Origin: Burkholderiales bacterium
GTDB taxonomy: Bacteria; Pseudomonadota; Gammaproteobacteria; Burkholderiales; Burkholderiaceae_D
Reading direction: 5' to 3'
DNA: 7,225 bases
Assembly (NCBI GenBank): GCA_005800405.1
Contig: SYFN01000156.1
Span: 1-7,225, forward strand
In this document: positions 1 through 6,966 of the stretch, piece after piece
Layout: the number at the start of each line of letters is the position of its first letter
Numbering within the stretch: position 1 is the first letter of the stretch
The notes under the pieces: generated by a model
Seen by the model: only the letters and a program-made list of their open reading frames with translations
The model's database searches: none
What the model was told of the DNA's origin: nothing
Program-made: the position numbers and the translations under genes

Positions 1-1258
1 TCAACCGCAATGATCGCATCATCGACCAGCAACCCTAGTGCGATAATGAGTGCGCCCAGCGAAATTTTGTGAAGATCGATGCCAAAAATGCGCATAGCCA
101 GAAAAGTCGCGGCGAGTACCAATGGAATCGTCAGCGCTACTACCAAGCCGGGTCGCACATCAATGCGCCAGGGCTTGGTATGAAGCCCGAGTGAGATAAA
201 ACTGACGGCCAGCACAATGAGCACAGCCTCGGCCAGTACCTTGAGAAATTCATTCACTGATGAACTGACCGCCTTGGGCTGATTGGCAACGCGCTGAAGC
301 TCAATACCCACCGGAAGTTTGGCCTGAATCCCGGCAGCCATCTCATCAAGGCGCCGACCCAGGGCGATGATGTCACCCCCCTTTTCCATCGATACACCGA
401 GTCCGATCACTTCTTTGCCATTGAACCGCATTTTGTCGCGTGGCGGGTCCGCGTATCCCCGAGTGACCGTTGCAAAATCACCAAGACGAACATGATTGCC
501 GTTGGCGCGCAGAGGCATGTTTTCAAGCTCTTTGGCCGTGGCCAGTGCACCCGATACTCGGACCTGCAAATTATCGGTTGCTGTCACCAGAACACCACTG
601 CCCTCCACCGCGTTTTGTGCGTTGATTTGTGCCACCACACTCTCGAAAGGTAGGCCAAGCTGCGCAAATTTTTTGGTCGAGAATTCGATGAATATTTTTT
701 CGTCCTGAACGCCATACAACTCTACCTTGGCAACCGAGGGCACACCCAAAAGCTGCTGCCGAATAAAATCGGCGTAGTCCTTGACCTCGGCGTAGGTGAA
801 GCCATCCGCAGAGAGCGCAAAAATCGAGCCGTAAGTGTCACCAAATTCATCGTTGAAGAACGGGCCTTGCACGCCCGAGGGTAGCGTCGGTCGTATATCA
901 CCGATTTTTTCCTGACCTGATACCAGGTTTGTGGCACGTCTTTGGGCGGGGTTGATTCACGCAATTCGATGATGATCAGGGTTTCACCGGGCTTCGAATA
1001 GCTGCGAATCTTGTCAATGTAAGGAGTCTCCTGAAGCTTTTTTTCGAGCTTGTCGGTGACTTGTTCAGCTACTTGCAATGCGCTCGCCCCGGGCCAGTTC
1101 GCCCGAATCACCATCGCCCGAAACGTGAACGGCGGATCCTCATCCTGACCCAGATTTGCGTAGCTGAAAATGCCGCCCAGCAGCAACACCACCATCAGGT
1201 AACGAATGAAGGGAATATGCTCCAGTGCTCAACGCGATAAATTCAGCTGATCCCTCAT
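1..1258 (-). pseudogene. RND efflux permease, N-terminal part; nonsense codon plus frameshift; runs off window edge
   Basis: This is the inner-membrane proton-driven pump of a tripartite efflux system (AcrB/TriC-like RND superfamily). The ATG at 1258 overlaps the adaptor stop as ATGA, and an AAGGA ribosome site lies 8 bases upstream, so the start is well supported. The N-terminus reads MRDQLNLSR, then TGA (1229-1231), then ALEHIPFIRYLMVV; relatives have Trp in that place (FNLSxWAL). The porter domain follows with typical blocks GQDEDPPFTF, WPGASA and RSYSKPGE. At the six-A run (905-910) the frame breaks after QVRKK; restoring one A continues as IGDIRP and GPFFNDEFGD. I translated that frame to position 1 and met no stop. 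It includes TM2, TM3 and the TM4 motif LGLLVDDAIIAV; with one base restored the Asp pair falls at residues 413-414, matching AcrB Asp407/Asp408. About 40% of a usual ~1,020-residue protein is visible. Pseudogene is the literal reading; assembly error is the main alternative. Confidence 0.88.
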
Positions 1259-2394
1259 TGGGTCTGTCCTTGCGAAGGTCCGGCAACCGTATCGCCGAGC
1301 ACAGTCACTTTCTGTCCCTCACGCAGCAAATTCACACCCGCTGTGACCACCGTCTGACCAGGAGCGAGCCCAGACGCAATGACAATTTCGTTGCCAACAG
1401 CACCCGCCACATCGACCACCACCAACTTCACAACGCCACGCTCCACTACCCACACCGCAGTATTTTCCTTGTGGTTGAAGAGCGCCGTCATCGGCAATCG
1501 GATACCTGGTGCAGCTTCGTTTGCAAATGAAACGGTGGCAGTCATCCCCAGCTGAATTTCACTGCCAGCTTTTGGAAGAGCAATCTTGGCGGTGAACGTA
1601 CGCGTAGCGGGATCGGCGATGGGCGATAGTTCGCGCAGCCGGCCTTCCAGAACCAATTCGGGATTCGCCCAGGTACGTACCGTCACGTCGCTGATGCGCT
1701 TCAATCTCGCGACCTGATCCTCCGGAATGCTGACCCAAACTTCCTTTTCGCCCGTGCGTGCAATTCTGACCACCGGCATACCCGGCGAGACCACCTGGCC
1801 GACCTCTGCATCAATACCCGTGATGACGCCATCGGCGTCGGCGAGCAGACTGGTATAACTGCTTTGATTCGCCTGAACTTTGAGCCCTACCGTTGCTTGT
1901 TCGTGGTTGGCGAGTTCCGCCTTGTCGGCTGCTTCCTTCGCGTCCAGCAAAGCCTGGCTGACAAAGTTCTTCTGACGCAGCTCTCGATAACGGTTCAGCT
2001 CTGCTTGAGCGAGCGACAAGGTACTTTCTGCCGCACTGATGCTCGCTTTGGCTTGCGCTTGGGCGAGCTGGAAATCGCTGGCGTCCAACTGCATCAGCAG
2101 CTGACCACGTTTGACCACAGTACCAACATCCACCCGACGAACGATAACCTTGCCTCCGACCCTGAACCCCAGCCGCGATTCATAACTTGGCTGCACCTCT
2201 CCCGCCAGTTCGACCTGGTTTTTTGCACCGGAGGGCGCCACCACCAGTACCCGCACGGGGCGAATATCCTCGGTTTTTGCGGGTTTGTCCGTACCGGCGG
2301 TGAGCAAAAGCAGGCCACCGAAGAGGGGTATGAACACCAGCGATTTCACCCCGGGCGCACGATCGGGGCGATTCTTCTGAAACAGGGGCGTCAC
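1255..2394 (-). CDS. RND efflux periplasmic adaptor subunit (membrane fusion protein, HlyD/AcrA family)
   Basis: The adaptor bridges the RND permease and an outer-membrane channel across the periplasm. I start it at GTG 2394 (379 residues) because AAAGGA lies 6 bases upstream; the ATG at 2457 would add 21 residues with no family character ahead of the signal region. Residues 1-17 are basic and 18-33 hydrophobic (signal or anchor). Residues 74-104 are the first lipoyl half (GFRVGGKV), 105-178 the helical hairpin rich in Ala, Gln and Glu, 181-213 the second lipoyl half (ADGVITGIDAEVGQVV), about 215-300 the beta-barrel with DPATRTFTAKIAL, and the rest the membrane-proximal domain ending GLAPGQTVVTAGVNLLREGQKV. 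The frame is intact. Odd point: the hydrophobic segment ends LLTAGT, like a lipobox in which the Cys is Thr35, so lipidation is not expected. The downstream permease gene is broken. No outer-membrane factor or regulator is visible. The drug or substrate cannot be told. Confidence 0.9.
   Translation of the reverse strand: MTPLFQKNRPDRAPGVKSLVFIPLFGGLLLLTAGTDKPAKTEDIRPVRVLVVAPSGAKNQVELAGEVQPSYESRLGFRVGGKVIVRRVDVGTVVKRGQLLMQLDASDFQLAQAQAKASISAAESTLSLAQAELNRYRELRQKNFVSQALLDAKEAADKAELANHEQATVGLKVQANQSSYTSLLADADGVITGIDAEVGQVVSPGMPVVRIARTGEKEVWVSIPEDQVARLKRISDVTVRTWANPELVLEGRLRELSPIADPATRTFTAKIALPKAGSEIQLGMTATVSFANEAAPGIRLPMTALFNHKENTAVWVVERGVVKLVVVDVAGAVGNEIVIASGLAPGQTVVTAGVNLLREGQKVTVLGDTVAGPSQGQTQ
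1267..1271 (-). promoter_or_regulatory. Ribosome binding site of the RND permease
   Basis: AAGGA on the minus strand, 8 bases before the ATG at 1258 and inside the 3' end of the adaptor gene. With the ATGA overlap it shows that the permease was translated, possibly by coupling, from 1258 and not from the internal ATG at 1195. Confidence 0.6.
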
Positions 2395-2551
2395 GGATTT
2401 TCCTTTACTATTCGGGCAGACGTTGCACCAGCGCTGGCGGTTCAGGCCGTTCGCCACGGCTTTTTAAATTACTGACTGTAAAGCAAGTAACTATAGCGAA
2501 TCAATTTTCTGCAATGTCGCTTGTTCAATGCACCCTACCTGCCCCTGCTCG
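2395..2551. promoter_or_regulatory. Divergent intergenic region between the efflux adaptor and hpnC
   Basis: These 157 bases must hold the promoters of both the leftward pump operon and the rightward hpn operon. The middle (about 2460-2512) is AT-rich. A TATAGC at 2492-2497 could be a -10 box for hpnC, but I see no good -35 at the usual 16-18 base spacing (CTGACT at 2472-2477 leaves only 14). On the minus strand no promoter stands out. No clear operator palindrome or riboswitch-like fold was seen. The call rests mainly on gene orientation. Confidence 0.4.
2401..2406 (-). promoter_or_regulatory. Ribosome binding site deciding the GTG start of the adaptor
   Basis: AAAGGA on the minus strand, 6 bases before GTG at 2394. 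The upstream ATG at 2457 would give a longer but uncharacteristic N-terminus, so this site decides the start. Confidence 0.65.
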
Positions 2552-3370
2552 ATGCCCACCAACGCACACTACGAAAATTTTCCGGTCGCCTCGCCACTCC
2601 TGCCGAAATCGATGCGCGCCCCAGTCAGGGTGATATATGCGTTTGCCCGCAGCGCCGATGATCTTGCGGACGAAGGCGAAGCGCTACCGGAGGAGCGCAT
2701 CAGTGCACTGATGGCTTACGAGGCAGAGCTTGATCGGATCGACCAGGGTAGAAAGCCAGAATCCCGGCTCTTTGAAAAAATCGCGTCGACGCTTGCCACG
2801 TACCAAATGGATACGCATTACCTGCGCGAGCTTCTGTCAGCCTTTCGCCAGGATGTCCGCCAAACTCGTTATTCAACCTTTGATGCGTTATTGGATTATT
2901 GTCGTCGCTCTGCGAACCCGGTGGGTCGCATCATGCTCAGTTTATTTGGCAACACCACACCCAGCGCATTTCAGCGTAGCGATGCCATTTGCAGTGCGCT
3001 GCAAATCATCAATTTTCTGCAAGACGTTGCAATCGACTGGGACAAAGACCGCGTATATCTTCCTCAGGAAGACTTGCAGCGATTTGGTGTTAGCGAAGAT
3101 CAGATCGCTGCGCGCCGGGTCGACGATCGCTGGCGAGCATTGATGGCCTTTGAAGTTCAGCGGGCACGCGCGATGATGCTTGAAGGAGCACCACTGGCCT
3201 TGCACGTTCGCGGCCGGCTGGGTTGGGAACTTCGCCTTATCGTGCAGGGTGGGCTGCGTATTCTCGAGAAAATTGAGGCTGTCGGTTACGATGTCTGCCG
3301 CGCACGGCCCACACTGAAAATAAGCGACTGGCTGCTGATAGGTTGGCGAGCCTTCCGCTTTGCTGGCTAG
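2552..3370 (+). CDS. hpnC: Hydroxysqualene synthase HpnC (squalene/phytoene synthase family)
   Basis: HpnC converts presqualene diphosphate to hydroxysqualene, the second of three steps from farnesyl diphosphate to squalene for hopanoids. The protein is an all-alpha trans-prenyl synthase. The first Asp-rich motif, ARSADDLADEG, has its Asp residues at 36-40, and the second, QDVAIDWDKDRVYLP, has Asp at 158 and 162. The block QDVRQTRYSTFDALLDYCRRSANPVGR is typical of HpnC. I prefer ATG 2552 (272 residues), giving MPTNAHYENFPVAS, close to family N-termini that begin a few residues before HYENFPVAS. ATG 2528 in the same frame adds eight residues (280 in total). Neither start has a convincing Shine-Dalgarno sequence. 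It is the first gene of hpnCDE, with hpnD 43 bases downstream. The HpnC name rather than HpnD rests on the DWDKDRVYLP form of motif 2, the HYENFPVAS N-terminus and gene order. Confidence 0.9.
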   Translation: MPTNAHYENFPVASPLLPKSMRAPVRVIYAFARSADDLADEGEALPEERISALMAYEAELDRIDQGRKPESRLFEKIASTLATYQMDTHYLRELLSAFRQDVRQTRYSTFDALLDYCRRSANPVGRIMLSLFGNTTPSAFQRSDAICSALQIINFLQDVAIDWDKDRVYLPQEDLQRFGVSEDQIAARRVDDRWRALMAFEVQRARAMMLEGAPLALHVRGRLGWELRLIVQGGLRILEKIEAVGYDVCRARPTLKISDWLLIGWRAFRFAG

Positions 3371-3413
3371 CTTGCGGTATCCCCACAAAAAACCGACGCA
3401 TTCAGCTCAGAGA

Positions 3414-4247
3414 ATGACTCCCGAAGACTACTGCCAGCAAAAAGCCGCTCAGAGCGGCTCAAGTTTTTATTACAGCTTTCTTTTCCTGCCGCCACCGCGC
3501 CGCCAGGCTATCACTGCTTTGTATGCGTTCTGTCGTGAGGTTGATGATGTGGTCGACGAAACCAGCGATCCTGCTCTCGCCCAAACTACGCTGGCTTGGT
3601 GGCGCAAAGAGGTAGCCAACATGCTCGCCGGGCAGCCCAATCATCCGGTGACCCAGGCACTGATGCCGCACTTGAAAGCTTTCAGTATTCAGGGAGAGCA
3701 CCTGTTCGCTGTCATTGAGGGCATGGAGATGGATCTCACCCAGACGCGCTATCTCGATTTCATTTCGCTTGAGCGCTACTGCTGGCATGTCGCCAGTGTC
3801 GTGGGCATCATGTCAGCCAGTATCTTCGGCTACACCGACCCGCGCACGCTGCAATATGCAGAAAAACTCGGGTTTGCCTTCCAACTCACCAACATCATTC
3901 GTGATGTCGGTGAGGACGCGCGCCGCGGGCGCATTTATCTGCCGATATCGGAGCTGCAGGCGCATCAGGTACCGGCTTCGGACTTGCTCAATGCAACCCA
4001 TAGCGATCGCTTTGTTGAGCTCATGCGCTTTCAGACCCAGCGCGCGCAAGCGCTCTACGACGAGGCGATGTCGCTGTTACCGGCAGCCGATCGTCGTGCA
4101 CAACGCGCTGGGCTCATCATGGCAGCCATTTATCGCGCTGTGCTCGAAGAAATAAAGCGGGATGATTTTTGCGTACTCGATCACAAAATTTCTCTCACGC
4201 CGATCCGCAAGTTGTGGCTGGCCTGGAAAACTTGGGTCAAAGGCTGA
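3414..4247 (+). CDS. hpnD: Presqualene diphosphate synthase HpnD
   Basis: HpnD condenses two farnesyl diphosphates into presqualene diphosphate, the first step of the HpnCDE route to squalene. The protein is 277 residues, close to the family's usual length. The N-terminus MTPEDYCQQKAAQSGSSFYYSFLFLP is characteristic. The first Asp-rich motif, CREVDDVVDE, covers residues 40-49 (DDVVD 44-48), and the second, NIIRDVGEDARRGRIYLP, starts at residue 160 with Asp at 164 and 168; both bind Mg2+-diphosphate in this fold. I chose ATG 3414 because it matches the family start. An in-frame ATG at 3360 would overlap the end of hpnC and add 18 residues without family character. Only a weak purine-rich stretch precedes 3414, so translation may depend on readthrough of ribosomes from hpnC. 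The stop overlaps the hpnE start as TGATG. It is paralogous to its neighbour HpnC, and both active sites look intact. Confidence 0.92.
   Translation: MTPEDYCQQKAAQSGSSFYYSFLFLPPPRRQAITALYAFCREVDDVVDETSDPALAQTTLAWWRKEVANMLAGQPNHPVTQALMPHLKAFSIQGEHLFAVIEGMEMDLTQTRYLDFISLERYCWHVASVVGIMSASIFGYTDPRTLQYAEKLGFAFQLTNIIRDVGEDARRGRIYLPISELQAHQVPASDLLNATHSDRFVELMRFQTQRAQALYDEAMSLLPAADRRAQRAGLIMAAIYRAVLEEIKRDDFCVLDHKISLTPIRKLWLAWKTWVKG
4239..4243 (+). promoter_or_regulatory. Ribosome binding site of hpnE
   Basis: AAAGG inside the 3' end of hpnD, 3 bases before ATG 4247, which is shorter than usual. With the TGATG overlap it points to coupled translation and to 4247 as the hpnE start. Confidence 0.4.
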
Positions 4248-5575
4248 TGCGCAAGCCCGCAGTCGCTATCATCGGCGCCGGCTGGGCCGGCTGTGCAGCC
4301 GCAGTCGAATTAACGCGGCGCGGCGCCCAAGTCATCCTGCTCGAAGCCTCACGCACCCTGGGCGGAAGGGCGCGGCGGGTCGAGTATCAGGGCACCACGC
4401 TCGACAATGGTCAACACATACTGCTTGGCGCCTATCGGGACACGCTGCATCTGATGCAAATCGTCGGCCTGCGTCCCTCCGAGGCACTGCTGCGCCTGCC
4501 ACTGCAAATGCGCTATCCAGCAAATAGCGGCGGTATGGATCTGCAAGCACCGCACCTTCCCGCCCCCTTCCACATGGCCTGGGCCGTACTGCGCGCCAAA
4601 GGATTGACGATTGCCGACAAACTCGCACTTGCCCGCTTTTCTTCTGCCGCACAATGGATGCGATGGCAGCTGAATGTAGATTGCACTGTCAGCGAATTGC
4701 TGGATCGCTTCGATCAAACCGAGCGGCTGGTTCGATTCATGTGGCGTCCCCTCTGCATTGCGGCACTCAACACTCCGCCCGAGCGCGCATCTGCGGTCGT
4801 ATTTTTGAATGTTTTGCGCGATAGTCTGGGCGCTCACCGTAGCGCATCCGACATGCTCATTCCCCGGCGGGATTTGTCATCGCTCTTTCCGGACGCAGCC
4901 GTGTCTTATGTCGAACATCACGGTGGCCAGGTGTACGCAGGAACCCAAGTACGTACCGTGATGTGCACCGACCAAGGCTGGCGAGTCCAGTCAGACAATC
5001 TGGATCAGGAAGTCGATGCCGTGGTGATATCGACGCCACCAGCACAGGCGAGCGCGCTGCTGATGGATCTGATACCCGTATTGGCCGAATCGCTGCAGAT
5101 GACATACGAGCCGATCACCACCTGTTACCTGCAATATGCACCCGAGCTCAGCCTGCCAGCAGTTTTTTATGCGCTGCAGGACGACCCGGAAAAACATCGT
5201 TGGGCACAATTCATTTTTGATCGTGGACAGCTCGATGCCTTGCAGGCAGGTCTGATGGGTGTAGTCATCAGCGCATCAAGCGAGGCGATCGCTCAGGGAA
5301 ATGCAGTGCTGCTAGCAGAAATCGTCCTGCAAATCGCCGCAGATCTGGATATGCCGGCTCTGCTCAATCCCCAATGGCACCGCATCATCAGCGAAAAGCG
5401 CGCGACTTTTTCTTGCACGCCGAATCTGTACAGACCGAAGAATGACACGGGGATGAAGGGCTTGTTTCTTGCCGGAGACTATACGGCGAATGATTATCCT
5501 GCGACACTCGAAGGCGCGGTACGCAGCGGACGCGAAGCAGCTCGCCAGCTCATGCTGCAATCAGAGGAACCCTAG
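4247..5575 (+). CDS. hpnE: Hydroxysqualene dehydroxylase HpnE (FAD-dependent)
   Basis: HpnE reductively removes the hydroxyl of hydroxysqualene to give squalene, finishing the HpnCDE route. It is a flavoprotein of the amine oxidase/phytoene desaturase type, 442 residues. The N-terminal FAD-binding Rossmann motif is IIGAGWAGCAAA (glycines 10, 12 and 15), with Glu33 at the end of the second strand placed to bind the ribose, then the GGRAR motif at 39-43 and DNGQHILLGAY. The C-terminal flavin motif, GLFLAGDYTANDYPATLEGAVRSG, begins at residue 405. I start it at ATG 4247, which overlaps the hpnD stop by one base (TGATG) and puts the Rossmann motif ten residues in, as usual; the in-frame ATG at 4169 would overlap hpnD by 79 bases. 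It is the last gene of hpnCDE. No hopene cyclase follows; radA comes in from the opposite strand 18 bases on. No truncation or missing motif was seen. Confidence 0.92.
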   Translation: MRKPAVAIIGAGWAGCAAAVELTRRGAQVILLEASRTLGGRARRVEYQGTTLDNGQHILLGAYRDTLHLMQIVGLRPSEALLRLPLQMRYPANSGGMDLQAPHLPAPFHMAWAVLRAKGLTIADKLALARFSSAAQWMRWQLNVDCTVSELLDRFDQTERLVRFMWRPLCIAALNTPPERASAVVFLNVLRDSLGAHRSASDMLIPRRDLSSLFPDAAVSYVEHHGGQVYAGTQVRTVMCTDQGWRVQSDNLDQEVDAVVISTPPAQASALLMDLIPVLAESLQMTYEPITTCYLQYAPELSLPAVFYALQDDPEKHRWAQFIFDRGQLDALQAGLMGVVISASSEAIAQGNAVLLAEIVLQIAADLDMPALLNPQWHRIISEKRATFSCTPNLYRPKNDTGMKGLFLAGDYTANDYPATLEGAVRSGREAARQLMLQSEEP

Positions 5576-5593
5576 TCTCGCTCTTCAAAGGTT

Positions 5594-6964
5594 CTAGGAC
5601 ATTTCCCTGACCTTGGTCATCGCCTCATCAATCCGCTCCACACCAACGACCTGCAAGCCTTCAATTTTTTGCTTGGGAAGGTTGGCCTTGGGCACTAGCG
5701 CTATCGAAAATCCCAACTTAGCCGCTTCACGCAAACGCTCCTGTCCTCGGGGCGCTGGTCGAATTTCGCCGGCTAATCCCACTTCGCCGAAGGCGACCAG
5801 ACCCCTCGGCAGCGGCTTGCTGCGCATCGATGACTGAATCGCCAGCAGTACCGCAAGATCAGCTGCTGGCTCTGTAATTTTCACGCCACCGACAGCGTTA
5901 ATGAACACATCCTGGTCAAAAGCGGCCACACCAGCATGCCGGTGCAAGACCGCCAGCAGCATGGCCAGTCGATTTTGTTCCAAACCCACCGACAAGCGGC
6001 GCGCATTCGGCACATGCGAGGCATCCACCAGCGCCTGTATCTCCACCAGCAACGGCCGCGTGCCCTCCTGAGTGACCATCACACAGGACCCTGGTACTTG
6101 CGCATCATGCTGTGAGAGGAAAAGTGCGGAGGGATTGGAGACACCCTTGAGCCCCTTGTCCGTCATCGCGAACACACCTAACTCATTGACAGCGCCGAAG
6201 CGATTCTTGAAGGCTCGCACCAGCCGAAAGCTCGAATGCGTATCCCCTTCAAAGTACAAGACGGTATCCACAATGTGCTCAAGCACGCGAGGTCCCGCAA
6301 GTGCGCCCTCCTTGGTAACATGACCCACCACAATAATGGTCACGTCGGACTGCTTCGCAAATCGGGTCAACTGCGCCGCACACTCGCGCACCTGCGCGAC
6401 CGATCCAGGCGCCGAAGTAAGCGCATCAGAAAACAGCGTCTGTATTGAATCGACAACGGCCACCTGCGGCTTCTGCTCGGTGAGCGTGGCGATGATTTTT
6501 TCCAGCTGAATCTCAGCCTGCAAGTGCAGATCGCCTGCATCGATACCCAGACGCCGTGAGCGCAACGCAACCTGGGCACCGGACTCTTCGCCGCTCACAT
6601 ATAGTGCTGATTTGAACCGCGACAGATTGGCCAGTGCCTGCAGCAGCAGCGTTGATTTACCGATCCCGGGATCGCCGCCAATCAGAACCACGCCGCCGGG
6701 AACCAGCCCGCCACCAAGCACGCGATCGAACTCTTCAATCCCGGTACCAAAGCGGGGAACATCCTGCGCCTCGATATCCCTCAAACGCATGACAGGCGCA
6801 CCCTGCACCAGTCCTTGCGCTTGCCCCGCAAAGCGATTGGCTGCAGTTTCCACCACGCTCTCCACCATGGTGTTCCACTGCCCACACGCTGGACATTGCC
6901 CAGCCCATTTACTGCTGGTGCCGCCGCACTCGGTGCAGGCGTACTGAGTTTTTGCTTTGGCCAT
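5594..6964 (-). CDS. radA: DNA repair protein RadA (Sms), RecA-like ATPase/branch migration factor
   Basis: RadA drives branch migration and processing of recombination intermediates during RecA-dependent repair in the cytoplasm. The protein is 456 residues (E. coli RadA has 460). Domains in order: a zinc finger with Cys 10, 13, 24 and 27 (CTEC...CPAC); the RecA-like ATPase with Walker A GGDPGIGKST at 96-105 and Walker B VAVVDSIQ around Asp172; the RadA signature KNRFG at 253-257; and a C-terminal Lon-protease-like domain containing GGVKITEPAADLAVLLAI, which is structural in this family. I start at ATG 6964 (MAKAKTQYACTECGG). The adjoining ATG at 6967 overlaps the alr stop as TGATG and would add one Met; a still earlier in-frame ATG at 7009 lies inside alr. 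Co-transcription with alr is likely. All key motifs are present. Confidence 0.96.
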   Translation of the reverse strand: MAKAKTQYACTECGGTSSKWAGQCPACGQWNTMVESVVETAANRFAGQAQGLVQGAPVMRLRDIEAQDVPRFGTGIEEFDRVLGGGLVPGGVVLIGGDPGIGKSTLLLQALANLSRFKSALYVSGEESGAQVALRSRRLGIDAGDLHLQAEIQLEKIIATLTEQKPQVAVVDSIQTLFSDALTSAPGSVAQVRECAAQLTRFAKQSDVTIIVVGHVTKEGALAGPRVLEHIVDTVLYFEGDTHSSFRLVRAFKNRFGAVNELGVFAMTDKGLKGVSNPSALFLSQHDAQVPGSCVMVTQEGTRPLLVEIQALVDASHVPNARRLSVGLEQNRLAMLLAVLHRHAGVAAFDQDVFINAVGGVKITEPAADLAVLLAIQSSMRSKPLPRGLVAFGEVGLAGEIRPAPRGQERLREAAKLGFSIALVPKANLPKQKIEGLQVVGVERIDEAMTKVREMS

Positions 6965-6966
6965 CA

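Noticed and set aside
722..1195. Stand-alone 157-residue protein starting at ATG 1195
   Set aside because: It begins inside TM1 of the permease and its last third is out-of-frame sequence after the A-run shift.
1..1258. RND permease as HpnN, the hopanoid transporter, because it lies near hpn genes
   Set aside because: It pairs with a HlyD-type adaptor, is transcribed away from hpnC, and has the DEDPPFTF/SYSKPGE porter blocks of drug-type RND pumps.
2395..2457. Upstream extension of the adaptor to ATG 2457
   Set aside because: The 21 extra residues do not look like an adaptor or signal peptide, and GTG 2394 has a well-placed AAAGGA.
1864..2475. 203-residue open frame on the plus strand opposite the adaptor gene
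   Set aside because: It is antisense to a well-conserved adaptor, its translation has no family character, and it arises from codon bias on the other strand.
4169..4246. Longer hpnE start at ATG 4169
   Set aside because: It would overlap hpnD by 79 bases and put 26 unrelated residues before the Rossmann motif.
5567..5598. Inverted repeats around the convergent hpnE and radA stops (GAACC/GGTTC and CCTAG/CTAGG), possible bidirectional terminator
   Set aside because: The stems are only 5-6 pairs, the loops are 14-18 bases or longer, and there is no T-run on either strand. The CCTAG/CTAGG pair simply reflects both genes ending in TAG.
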